Both the position numbers and the translations under genes were made by a program. 13,062 bases of DNA from an uncultured Actinomycetes bacterium (lineage in GTDB: Bacteria > Actinomycetota > Actinomycetes > Nanopelagicales > Nanopelagicaceae): NCBI GenBank assembly GCA_937860175.1, contig CALMBJ010000159.1, positions 1 through 13,062 of the forward strand. Reading direction: 5' to 3'. This document shows, piece by piece, positions 7,243-12,922 of the stretch; the first letter of the stretch is position 1, and each line of letters starts with the position of its first letter. Below the pieces are notes generated by a model, which saw only the letters and a program-made list of their open reading frames with translations, searched no databases and was not told where the DNA came from.

Positions 7243-8325
7243 TCAGTGAAGGTGTGACTGCTCATTAAGAGTACGTAAAGCGCGCAAACCATCGCTAGGC
7301 CAAATACTGATCGTTGTAATTGAACATGGCGATACATCAATATGAAAGATTGATTCAGCTGGTGCACCTACAACAACTTTGGCAGCAGATTTAATTGTTC
7401 CGTTGTGGGTAACAACCGCAACACGTTGGCCTGGATACTCAGCAGCGATCTGGCTTAAAGCCGCATCGATGCGCAAGGCAACGCTGTCATATGACTCCCC
7501 TTCAGGTGGAGCAAAAGCTGTTGATGAGATCCAAGCTTGGTAATCAGCTGGGTATCTCTCTTTAACCTCAGCAATTGAAAGTCCATCCCAGATTCCAAAT
7601 GAGCATTCAATCCATGCCTCTTCAAAGGTAATTGGCAAGCCTGTTGCTTTAGATAAAGCTTCAGCGGTTTGAGTCGTGCGCTTAAGGGGCGAAGCGATAA
7701 TGACTTCAGGGTTGAGCTTTGCTACAGCAGCTGCCACCTTTTCTGCTTGCTCTAGACCAATATGGGTTAACTCTGGATTTAATGGACCATCGCCGGAAAA
7801 CTTTTTAAATGGCGTCAAAACTGTTTCACCATGGCGAATTAAAAAGATGGTCGTAGCTTTTTCAGCTGAAAGTAGACGCTCTGTTAAGTAGTTCTGTTGG
7901 GTTTGAACTACTTCTCCCCCACCAGATTGTTGATCTAAGGCCTTATTGGCAAGGCGATCTGCGTGAGAGTTCTCATCGCGCGGAATCCAGGTGTAAGTAA
8001 CTAATGAAGGATTGTGAGCAGAGCGAGCTGATTGGGCTAGAACTCGCATGTCGGCATGCTTGATCTGCCAGCGGCCAGACATCTGTTCAACAACAAGCTT
8101 GCTATCCATCTTCACATCTACTGTGGCGCTTGAATCAATCTCATTGATGGCGGTTAAACCGGCGATTAATCCGCTGTACTCAGCGACATTGTTTGTTGCA
8201 ACGCCAATAAAGTCATACAGCTCGGCAATTATCTTTCCATTTTCAGTGATAACAGAGCCGTAACCTGCAGGACCCGGATTGCCTCGAGATCCACCATCGG
8301 CGGTTAAATGAAAATGTCGTGCCAC
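7243..8325 (-). CDS. Bifunctional RNase HI / histidine phosphatase (CobC-like) fusion
   Basis: Two domains are fused in 360 residues. Residues 1 to about 130 are RNase HI: TADGGSRGNPGPAGYG (Asp10), NNVAEYSGL (Glu49), MDSKLVVEQ (Asp74) and ENSHADRLAN (Asp123) supply the four catalytic acids. A linker (about 132-155) leads to a phosphoglycerate-mutase-like domain with LIRHGET (162-168, phospho-accepting His165), SPLKRTTQTAE (212-222) and VTHNGT (305-310, His307). This matches the mycobacterial Rv2228c type, where the second domain acts as an alpha-ribazole or acid phosphatase and the first cleaves RNA in RNA-DNA hybrids. The start is GTG, directly abutting the TAA of the zinc-ribbon gene (no gap), so translation is coupled. 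The actual phosphatase substrate is unknown. Confidence 0.92.
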   Translation of the reverse strand: MARHFHLTADGGSRGNPGPAGYGSVITENGKIIAELYDFIGVATNNVAEYSGLIAGLTAINEIDSSATVDVKMDSKLVVEQMSGRWQIKHADMRVLAQSARSAHNPSLVTYTWIPRDENSHADRLANKALDQQSGGGEVVQTQQNYLTERLLSAEKATTIFLIRHGETVLTPFKKFSGDGPLNPELTHIGLEQAEKVAAAVAKLNPEVIIASPLKRTTQTAEALSKATGLPITFEEAWIECSFGIWDGLSIAEVKERYPADYQAWISSTAFAPPEGESYDSVALRIDAALSQIAAEYPGQRVAVVTHNGTIKSAAKVVVGAPAESIFHIDVSPCSITTISIWPSDGLRALRTLNEQSHLH

Positions 8326-9054
8326 TTAAACTCCGCGCACCAAGATGCAGCGACACTCTTCACAGCGAACAACCTCATCCTCTGCTAGTTCTGAGATTCT
8401 CTTTAGTTCAACAGCATTTACAGATAGGTTGCAACCCGTACAAGATCCAGCTGAAAGTGCCGCAGCACCTGCGCCGCCTGTTGTTTCTCTAATTTTTTCA
8501 TAGAGATCAAATAACTCTTTTGCAACACCATTAACTGTTTCGGCACGGTCCTTGGCTACTGCATCAAGATCATTGTGAAGAATTGTTAACGCATTTTCTT
8601 TGCGGATTTCAAGATCTGCAATGACTGCAGCGTGCTCTGCCTCTTCTGCCTTAAGGGTTGAGATGCGTTCATTAATCGCATCCACTCGCATCATGATTTC
8701 AAGCTCAACCTCTTCAAGCTCGGCACGACGCGCGCCAAGGGTTCCAACCTCATGTTGCAGCTGTTCAAGCTCTTTAGGAGTTGCTGATCCACCATTAAGG
8801 CGTGCCTCGTCGCGATTTATGCGAGAAACAATTTGCTCAACATCGCCTTCGGCACGCAAGAGTTCTCGCTTAACATCATTTAATTCTGTTTCAGCTGCGA
8901 TGCGAAGATCACGTGCGTTGTTTGATTTAACGGTGATGCTTGCTAGCTCTGCGATTTCAGGAAGATTGGCAGCCTTGTGGCGCAAAGAGTTTGTCTGTTG
9001 ATCAAATCGTGCAATATCTAAAATCGAACGCTGGTCGCTTGGAGATGCCTTCAT
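8326..9054 (-). CDS. C4-type zinc-ribbon coiled-coil protein (Rv2229c-like)
   Basis: The 242-residue protein is mostly a long charged coiled coil (about 10-185, rich in Glu, Leu, Ala and Arg) ending in a zinc ribbon with CTGC (Cys205, Cys208) and CEEC (Cys231, Cys234), plus an extra Cys236. This is the DUF164/C4 zinc-ribbon family found next to RNase HI/phosphatase genes in Actinobacteria. A role in nucleic-acid transactions is often assumed but is not shown by the sequence. The Nif3-like gene that often precedes it in mycobacteria is absent here; the upstream neighbour is VKOR. The ATG has an AGGGG Shine-Dalgarno at a spacing of 8, which lies inside one arm of a 9-bp inverted repeat. Confidence 0.88.
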   Translation of the reverse strand: MKASPSDQRSILDIARFDQQTNSLRHKAANLPEIAELASITVKSNNARDLRIAAETELNDVKRELLRAEGDVEQIVSRINRDEARLNGGSATPKELEQLQHEVGTLGARRAELEEVELEIMMRVDAINERISTLKAEEAEHAAVIADLEIRKENALTILHNDLDAVAKDRAETVNGVAKELFDLYEKIRETTGGAGAAALSAGSCTGCNLSVNAVELKRISELAEDEVVRCEECRCILVRGV

Positions 9055-9062
9055 TGATTTTT

Positions 9063-9106
9063 CCCCTGACCGCTTATGTAAGTGTGGCTTAAGTTTAGGT
9101 CAGGGG
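9063..9106 (-). promoter_or_regulatory. Inverted repeat covering the Shine-Dalgarno of the zinc-ribbon gene
   Basis: CCCCTGACC (9063-9071) and GGTCAGGGG (9098-9106) are perfect 9-bp inverted arms. On the minus-strand RNA the second arm contains the AGGGG Shine-Dalgarno (9067-9063). Between the arms CUUA and UAAG can form a further short stem, giving a nested hairpin. If the transcript includes both arms, the ribosome site would be hidden. If transcription starts inside (see the promoter candidate), the repeat would instead be a DNA operator overlapping the -35/-10 spacer. Confidence 0.55.
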
Positions 9107-9120
9107 GTAGTGAAAACCAA
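9092..9120 (-). promoter_or_regulatory. Candidate promoter of the zinc-ribbon/RNase HI operon
   Basis: On the minus strand TTGGTT (9120-9115) and TAAACT (9097-9092) are separated by 17 bases. The spacer holds the upstream arm of the inverted repeat. The predicted start, at about 9085, would leave that arm out of the RNA. Confidence 0.4.
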
Positions 9121-9140
9121 ATACAAATAAGCGATTAGGC

Positions 9141-9162
9141 CTCAGCGCAGGATCCTCACTGA
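9141..9162 (-). terminator. Weak stem-loop after the VKOR gene
   Basis: On the minus strand UCAGUG pairs with CGCUGA (6 bp, one G-U) around a 9-base loop, six bases after the VKOR stop. The sequence beyond is moderately U-rich but has no clean U-run, so termination is uncertain. Confidence 0.3.
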
Positions 9163-9167
9163 TGAAT

Positions 9168-9782
9168 TTATGAGAACAGTGTGTTTCCGTACTTTAAGAA
9201 GATGGCGATGATGATTGAGGCATAGGCACCCGTGTAGATAACTCGACCCCAACCTCTTTCAAGAAAGGCAACAATCTTCTCTTGACGCTCGGGAGCGAAA
9301 CTCCAGATATTTTCAAGTAAGGAGACCCGAGTAATTGTCGAAAAGACTGTGATGGTAGAGAAGGTAACTAAGAGACACCAAGGGCAGAGCGCATTAATAA
9401 CAAAATAAGATTGAGAAAGTAGCCAGAGAGCAAAGATTAAACCGAATCCATAGACAACATGAGCCACCCGCATAAACCAACGTGGAAAGGTGACAAGTCC
9501 AAGACCTGCGATGGCTACGGTAATCACAACCGGCTCTGTCATTAATCCAATGAATGAATTTGGGAAACCTAGAAGTTGTGATTGCCAAGCTTTAGCAACG
9601 GTGCCGCATGAGAGAACTGAGTTGATATTGCAAGCCAGTTGTCCTGCTGGTTGAGCGGCTAACTTCACCGCATCAATAGATAGAACAAGGGATGCGAAGA
9701 GGCTAAGAATTGATGAGACCAGCATCGCAATATAAGTCTTGCGATAAGCGCGCAAACGCTCGATTGTTCCAGTCTCTGACAT
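9168..9782 (-). CDS. Vitamin K epoxide reductase (VKOR) family membrane protein
   Basis: A 204-residue membrane protein with about five hydrophobic segments. The VKOR four-cysteine set is present: a loop pair ACNINSVLSC (Cys51 and Cys59) and the redox CPWC motif (Cys133 and Cys136), with the conserved NSFIG segment (75-79) between them. Family knowledge: bacterial VKORs reoxidise DsbA-like thiol oxidases in the envelope by passing electrons to quinone, and replace DsbB in most Actinobacteria. No thioredoxin-fold partner is fused or adjacent. The ATG lies 2 bases after the TGA of the upstream DUF4442 gene, so the two form one operon. Confidence 0.9.
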   Translation of the reverse strand: MSETGTIERLRAYRKTYIAMLVSSILSLFASLVLSIDAVKLAAQPAGQLACNINSVLSCGTVAKAWQSQLLGFPNSFIGLMTEPVVITVAIAGLGLVTFPRWFMRVAHVVYGFGLIFALWLLSQSYFVINALCPWCLLVTFSTITVFSTITRVSLLENIWSFAPERQEKIVAFLERGWGRVIYTGAYASIIIAIFLKYGNTLFS

Positions 9783-9784
9783 GC

Positions 9785-10291
9785 TCAGAGTTTACCGTCT
9801 TTCTGGATTGCGGGAGCTTTTGCTCTCACGTAAATCTGCTTCTTTACTATCGCTACAACGGTGCCATCGGCTGACTTAATCTCGACTTCAAACCATCGCA
9901 AGTACTTTCCAGACAAGGCGACCTCTTGCTTAATCTCAGCCAGATCTGCATCTGCCAGGCTGAACTCTGCATACACCGTTGTTTTTCCAGGTGAGACATA
10001 CTCGATCTCACTGCGTTTATCCCAAACGATGTAATCCTTTCCAAGGTTCTTCAAGACCATCATCATAAAAAAGGGATCGGTCATGGCAAAGAGGGATCCA
10101 CCAAAAAGCGTGCCCACATAATTTGAGGTCAGCATCTTCTTCTTCAGTCGCACCTTTGCATGACGAAAGTCTTTCGAAACCTCTAGGACGGTTATTCCAG
10201 AGAAGAGAAAAGGCGGCCAGAAATTGAGCATCCGACGCATCCCTGCATGGGATGTCATCAAGGCTTGCAGTGGATGATGTTTCTGACTCAT
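9785..10291 (-). CDS. DUF4442 hotdog-fold (thioesterase-like) protein
   Basis: The 168-residue protein has the DUF4442 hallmark NYVGTLFGGSLFAMTDPFFM (57-76), the long helix of a hotdog fold, followed by the beta-strand series VWDKRSEIEYVSPGKTTV and a KKQIYVR ending. The family is related to acyl-CoA thioesterases, but its substrate is not established; the Asp72 region is where catalytic acids sit in related hotdogs. It is a soluble cytoplasmic protein. It is the first gene of a two-gene unit with VKOR. A TAGAAT box 7 bases before the ATG points to a leaderless transcript. It diverges from the HEAT-repeat gene across 77 bases. Confidence 0.8.
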   Translation of the reverse strand: MSQKHHPLQALMTSHAGMRRMLNFWPPFLFSGITVLEVSKDFRHAKVRLKKKMLTSNYVGTLFGGSLFAMTDPFFMMMVLKNLGKDYIVWDKRSEIEYVSPGKTTVYAEFSLADADLAEIKQEVALSGKYLRWFEVEIKSADGTVVAIVKKQIYVRAKAPAIQKDGKL

Positions 10292-10298
10292 GCCGGTA

Positions 10299-10304
10299 AT
10301 TCTA
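10299..10304 (-). promoter_or_regulatory. -10 box of the DUF4442-VKOR operon, leaderless geometry
   Basis: TAGAAT on the minus strand ends 7 bases before the ATG at 10291, and no Shine-Dalgarno is present. This predicts transcription starting at the start codon. Confidence 0.5.
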
Positions 10305-10356
10305 GTCGAGAGAATTAAGTCGCTCTTACTGAGTACATCGATGAATCGCAGCCTGA

Positions 10357-10362
10357 TAGCGT
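10357..10362 (+). promoter_or_regulatory. Extended -10 box of the HEAT-repeat gene, leaderless geometry
   Basis: TGATAGCGT gives an extended -10 (TG-N-TAGCGT) ending 6 bases before the ATG at 10369. No Shine-Dalgarno is seen between them. Confidence 0.5.
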
Positions 10363-10368
10363 TTTCTC

Positions 10369-10995
10369 ATGGCGACACTGAAATCACTTCTGGAATCTGC
10401 GGATAAATCTGTGCGCCTACAAGCTGCATTAGCTGCTGGCACCTACCCAGAAGATGCATACATTGATGTGCTGGTTAATCAATGTGCCCACGAATCAGAT
10501 TTTTTCGTTAGAGACACACTTTCCTGGGCGCTTATGCGTCATGAAATTAGCAAAGTAGTTGATCGACTTAAGGCAGAACTAATCTCTGAAAATCCCCAAG
10601 CGAAAAGTCAGGCGCTACATACATTGTCCAAAATCGGCGATAAAAAGTTCTACCCATTGATCACCAATGATCATCACTTTGATTCATTAGACAAGGTTGC
10701 GGTAACAGCTTGGCGTGCCGCATCAGTCTTGGTTCCCGAGAGCGAAAAACCCGCTTTGACTAAAGTATTAGTGAGCCAACTTGGCAGAGGTGATTCAGAT
10801 TTGCAGTTTGATCTGACCAGATTTATCTGTGCACTTGGGGATTCAATCATTGAACCACTAAAGCAGGCTGCTGAATCGGACAAAGAAGAGGTTCGTTTAC
10901 ATGCAGCTTTTACATTGATGCGCTATCAAGAGATGAGATTGGAAAGTTCCAAAAAACCTATTGTGGGCGGTGAGGGTTTCGTTAGCTCTAATTAG
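10369..10995 (+). CDS. HEAT-repeat protein with a tRNA-derived C-terminus
   Basis: A 208-residue, largely alpha-helical protein built of HEAT-type repeats. Helical pairs recur roughly every 30-35 residues, for example SVRLQAALAAG (14-24), FFVRDTLSWALM (45-56), PQAKSQALHTLSKIG (75-89) and a last VRLHAAFTLMR near 175-185. HEAT repeats are protein-binding scaffolds; no catalytic residues are recognised, so the function is unknown. The final residues (VGGEGF) are encoded by the antisense of a tRNA-Val 3' end, namely the 20-bp repeat at 10962-10981, and the last four residues and stop come from the adjoining segment. The original C-terminus may thus have been altered by an insertion. It converges with the GNAT gene, 5 bases away. 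Confidence 0.75.
   Translation: MATLKSLLESADKSVRLQAALAAGTYPEDAYIDVLVNQCAHESDFFVRDTLSWALMRHEISKVVDRLKAELISENPQAKSQALHTLSKIGDKKFYPLITNDHHFDSLDKVAVTAWRAASVLVPESEKPALTKVLVSQLGRGDSDLQFDLTRFICALGDSIIEPLKQAAESDKEEVRLHAAFTLMRYQEMRLESSKKPIVGGEGFVSSN
10962..10981 (+). repeat. 20-bp direct repeat, copy 1 (att-like, inside the HEAT gene end)
   Basis: This 20-base sequence is identical to 11833-11852, which is the 3' end of the tRNA-Val gene plus 2 flanking bases. The flanks on either side differ. It has no tRNA-like continuation, so it is a partial tRNA copy, as left by site-specific integration. Confidence 0.85.
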
Positions 10996-11000
10996 ATAAC

Positions 11001-11786
11001 TTAGAGGTTGGATGACTTATATGCATTTACGCTCCCAATAACACTCTCAAATCCAGCTCTTCTGTAAATACGCCCAGCCTCATTAGTCGCCTCAGTAACA
11101 ATCACCCAGTTAACACATCCGTTGTCGGCAGACCATTTTGCCGCTATCCCTAATAGGTGAGAAGCCAATCCCTTTCTTCTATGCAAGCTTTGAGTTTCAA
11201 CTGATTGATATCGCCCTGTTGTTCCACACACAACAATTCCCAAATTTGCTACTAATTCATCATTAGCGAATGCGCCAAACCATGCTGCTTTTCCTTTTTG
11301 GCAAAGCTCCTTACGCATTTGATTGGTCTGATTGATGAAATCTTCATACTGATTAGGCTCATACATTTTTGAGATTAAGTTTTCTGCAATCTCTTTTTGT
11401 GCAAGTAAATCCCAATCCTCTCCCGCCAAAGCTCTAACTTGATAACCGCTGGGCAAAGGAAATGATTTAGGCAATTGATTGGTCTGAAGTACTTCAAGTG
11501 GCTCTAACTTGATCCCTTGTGACTCCCAATCATCTGTATTTTTGGGCAACGTAGGCAGCGCAATAGAAATCCAATTAGCTTGTGGAAAATTTTGATGGAA
11601 CTTGGAAACCCAAGTTTGGGCTTGATCTACCAATGAGTGGTCTAGAACCAATAGACAGTTACCCCAGTGATAAGTGGGATTAGAGGGAGTTTTTACAATA
11701 ATGTGATCTACAAACTCCTGAATATCGGAACCAGTGAGTCTTAAAATCTCAAGATCAGTTGCCCAATCCAAGGAAAGATCTTTCAC
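11001..11786 (-). CDS. GNAT-family N-acetyltransferase
   Basis: The 261-residue protein has a GNAT domain in its C-terminal half (about 115-261). The acetyl-CoA motif is QSLHRRKGLASHLLG, with the RRKGLA phosphate loop, and the closing TEATNEAGRIYRRAGFESV is the typical last helix and strand. The N-terminal half (1 to about 110) has no motif I recognise and may be a degenerate second GNAT-like domain. The substrate is unknown. The start is GTG at 11784-11786, backed by a strong AAGGAG with 8-base spacing, unlike the leaderless neighbours. Base composition is more AT-rich than the flanking genes, and the gene lies between the two att-like repeats, so horizontal acquisition is plausible. Confidence 0.82.
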   Translation of the reverse strand: MKDLSLDWATDLEILRLTGSDIQEFVDHIIVKTPSNPTYHWGNCLLVLDHSLVDQAQTWVSKFHQNFPQANWISIALPTLPKNTDDWESQGIKLEPLEVLQTNQLPKSFPLPSGYQVRALAGEDWDLLAQKEIAENLISKMYEPNQYEDFINQTNQMRKELCQKGKAAWFGAFANDELVANLGIVVCGTTGRYQSVETQSLHRRKGLASHLLGIAAKWSADNGCVNWVIVTEATNEAGRIYRRAGFESVIGSVNAYKSSNL

Positions 11787-11794
11787 TCAAGAAA

Positions 11795-11800
11795 CTCCTT
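11795..11800 (-). promoter_or_regulatory. Strong Shine-Dalgarno of the GNAT gene
   Basis: AAGGAG on the minus strand lies 8 bases before a GTG codon and decides the start in favour of GTG at 11786. Confidence 0.7.
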
Positions 11801-11832
11801 GTTCACTCTAAATTACGAGGAAACATTTCAAC

Positions 11833-11852
11833 TGTGGGCGGTGAGGGTTTCG
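11833..11852 (+). repeat. 20-bp direct repeat, copy 2 (tRNA-Val 3' end)
   Basis: Identical to 10962-10981. It spans two bases beyond the tRNA, the discriminator base, the 3' acceptor strand and the 3' half of the T-arm, a standard attachment-site segment for tyrosine integrases. Confidence 0.85.
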
Positions 11853-11906
11853 AACCCCCGACATTCTCGGTGTAAACGAGACGCTCTACCACTGAGCTAA
11901 CCACCC
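11835..11906 (-). tRNA. tRNA-Val (anticodon UAC)
   Basis: A 72-base cloverleaf can be drawn. The 7-bp acceptor stem is GGGTGGT with ACCGCCC and discriminator A. The D-arm is GCTC/GAGC, and the anticodon arm is TCTCG/CGAGA with loop TTTACAC (anticodon TAC, valine). The T-arm is GGGGG/CCCTC (one G-U) with loop TTCGAAA. CCA is not encoded, since the next bases are CAG. The 3' end of the gene is duplicated at 10962-10981. Confidence 0.95.
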
Positions 11907-11922
11907 GGTATTGCAGACCCAA

Positions 11923-11928
11923 ATCTTA
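11923..11928 (-). promoter_or_regulatory. Possible -10 box of tRNA-Val
   Basis: TAAGAT on the minus strand lies 16 bases before the first tRNA base, allowing a leader of about 10 bases. No clear -35 is seen. Confidence 0.3.
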
Positions 11929-11959
11929 ACTTACGAGCCCACAATCTCCTAAATCACGC

Positions 11960-12415
11960 TTACAGAGCAGCGATAGCCGCCTTGTAATCTGCGTTTTCAC
12001 GCGCAGCCCAGCCATTCTTTACTTCCCAACGAAGAATTCCTTCTTTATCGATCAGGAAGCTGCCACGAAGTGCGCAGCCCTTTGACTCTTCAAAAACCCC
12101 ATAAGCCTTTGCTACCGCTCCATGTGGCCAGAAATCTGAAAGAACTGGAAACTCGTACTTCTCTTGTTCTGCAAATACTCGTTGAGTAAATGGTGAGTCA
12201 CATGAGATGGCAAGTAGTTGGAGATCATCATTTTGAAATGATGAAAGGTCATCACGCAGAGCGCATAGCTCCCCGGTGCATGTTCCTGTAAATGAGAAGG
12301 GATAGAACATCAACAAGACATTCTTCTGGCCCTTGAATGAAGAGAGTGAAACCTTTTCTCCATGCTGATTTGCGATTTCAAAATCTGGTGCGGCTTGTCC
12401 AATAGTTAAAGTCAT
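11960..12415 (-). CDS. ahpE: AhpE-type peroxiredoxin
   Basis: The 151-residue thioredoxin-fold peroxidase has the active-site segment PFSFTGTCTGELCALRD (39-55). Cys46 is the expected peroxidatic cysteine with Pro39 and Thr43, and Arg117 is a likely active-site arginine. The LSDFWPHGAVAKAYGVF segment (92-108) is characteristic of actinobacterial AhpE, which reduces hydroperoxides and peroxynitrite in the cytoplasm. Unlike M. tuberculosis AhpE, a second cysteine (Cys51) sits five residues after Cys46, the spacing used for the resolving cysteine in BCP/PrxQ enzymes; Cys72 and Cys114 are also present. The ATG is 9 bases after the DUF3052 stop; an AGAGG overlapping that stop may serve as the ribosome site. 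Confidence 0.9.
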   Translation of the reverse strand: MTLTIGQAAPDFEIANQHGEKVSLSSFKGQKNVLLMFYPFSFTGTCTGELCALRDDLSSFQNDDLQLLAISCDSPFTQRVFAEQEKYEFPVLSDFWPHGAVAKAYGVFEESKGCALRGSFLIDKEGILRWEVKNGWAARENADYKAAIAAL

Positions 12416-12424
12416 GCCGCAAAC

Positions 12425-12817
12425 TTACCTCTTGCCCGCCTTGCGTGCCACTAATCGAGTTGCGGTCCAATCCTTTGCGAGCGCAATTGTGGATGTGACG
12501 CTAAGTCCAGCTATTGGTGCTGCATCCTGGATATCACTTGGCTCAACATGTCCATCTCGTCCGACCTTTGGTGTCATAACCCAAATAGCTCCGTTATCGA
12601 CAAGGTAAGTGAGAGCATCCATTAACTCATCGACTAGATCTCCATCGCCATCTCGCCACCAGATAATGACGGCATCGACAACTTCTGTGGTTGATCCTTC
12701 TAAGAACTTTGTCCCTGTGATCGCCATGATTTGATCTCGAAGTGTGGAATCACAGTCTCCATCGCGGCCGACCTCCAAAATGAGGTCATCCTTGGCCAAT
12801 CCCATACGTGTAGGCAC
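12425..12817 (-). CDS. DUF3052 protein (Rv2239c-like)
   Basis: The 130-residue acidic protein has the DUF3052 core VVDAVIIWWRDGDGDLVDEL (46-65), then NGAIWVMTPKVGRDGHVEP and AAPIAGLSVTSTIAL. The function of the family is unknown. In Actinobacteria the gene is found next to ahpE and divergent from aceE, as here. The start is uncertain: GTG at 12817 gives 130 residues, while ATG at 12805 gives 126. A TAGCCT box directly before the GTG would give a very short leader for the ATG, so the ATG may be the true start. It shares the 105-base divergent promoter region with aceE. Confidence 0.82.
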   Translation of the reverse strand: MPTRMGLAKDDLILEVGRDGDCDSTLRDQIMAITGTKFLEGSTTEVVDAVIIWWRDGDGDLVDELMDALTYLVDNGAIWVMTPKVGRDGHVEPSDIQDAAPIAGLSVTSTIALAKDWTATRLVARKAGKR

Positions 12818-12906
12818 AGGCTAAGTCCACACTTTGGAAGCCCTGAGCGCAAGAGGAAGACTGGCTCAATTTCACACCCCTTCAATTTCCACTTAGGGGG
12901 CTATAA

Positions 12907-12922
12907 GGGCGAGAATACGCCC
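12907..12922 (+). promoter_or_regulatory. Small hairpin abutting the aceE start codon
   Basis: GGGCG (12907-12911) and CGCCC (12918-12922) are perfect arms around a 6-base AGAATA loop, and the ATG follows immediately. A TATAAG at 12902-12907 upstream may be the -10 box. No clear Shine-Dalgarno is present outside the hairpin. Confidence 0.4.

Larger units (their letters stand above)
10962..11852. mobile_element. Possible mini-island or relic integrated at the tRNA-Val 3' end, carrying a GNAT gene
   Basis: The segment is bounded by two perfect 20-bp direct repeats 871 bp apart, one being the 3' end of an intact tRNA-Val gene. Only one gene (GNAT, 11001-11786) lies inside, and sampled 60-base lines of it are mostly 30-42% GC against about 45-53% in flanking genes. 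No integrase or other mobility gene is present, so this would be a decayed island, a cassette moved in trans, or an old duplication of the tRNA end. The direct repeat is seen; mobility is inferred. Confidence 0.45.

Noticed and set aside
8600..9001. A 133-residue plus-strand frame opposite the zinc-ribbon gene, rich in Ser and Arg
   Set aside because: It is the low-complexity complement of a coiled-coil gene with clear motifs, and has no family resemblance of its own.
9148..9157. AGGATCCT palindrome after the VKOR gene as an operator
   Set aside because: It is an 8-bp palindrome that falls in the loop of a weak hairpin, too short to support on its own.
11319..11513. Two pairs of 13-bp direct repeats inside the GNAT gene (11319/11475 and 11431/11501)
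   Set aside because: They are short, in AT-rich coding sequence, not regularly spaced, and can be explained by chance or codon bias.
12700..12885. A 61-residue frame overlapping DUF3052 and its promoter region
   Set aside because: It overlaps a conserved gene in another frame and shows no coding features.
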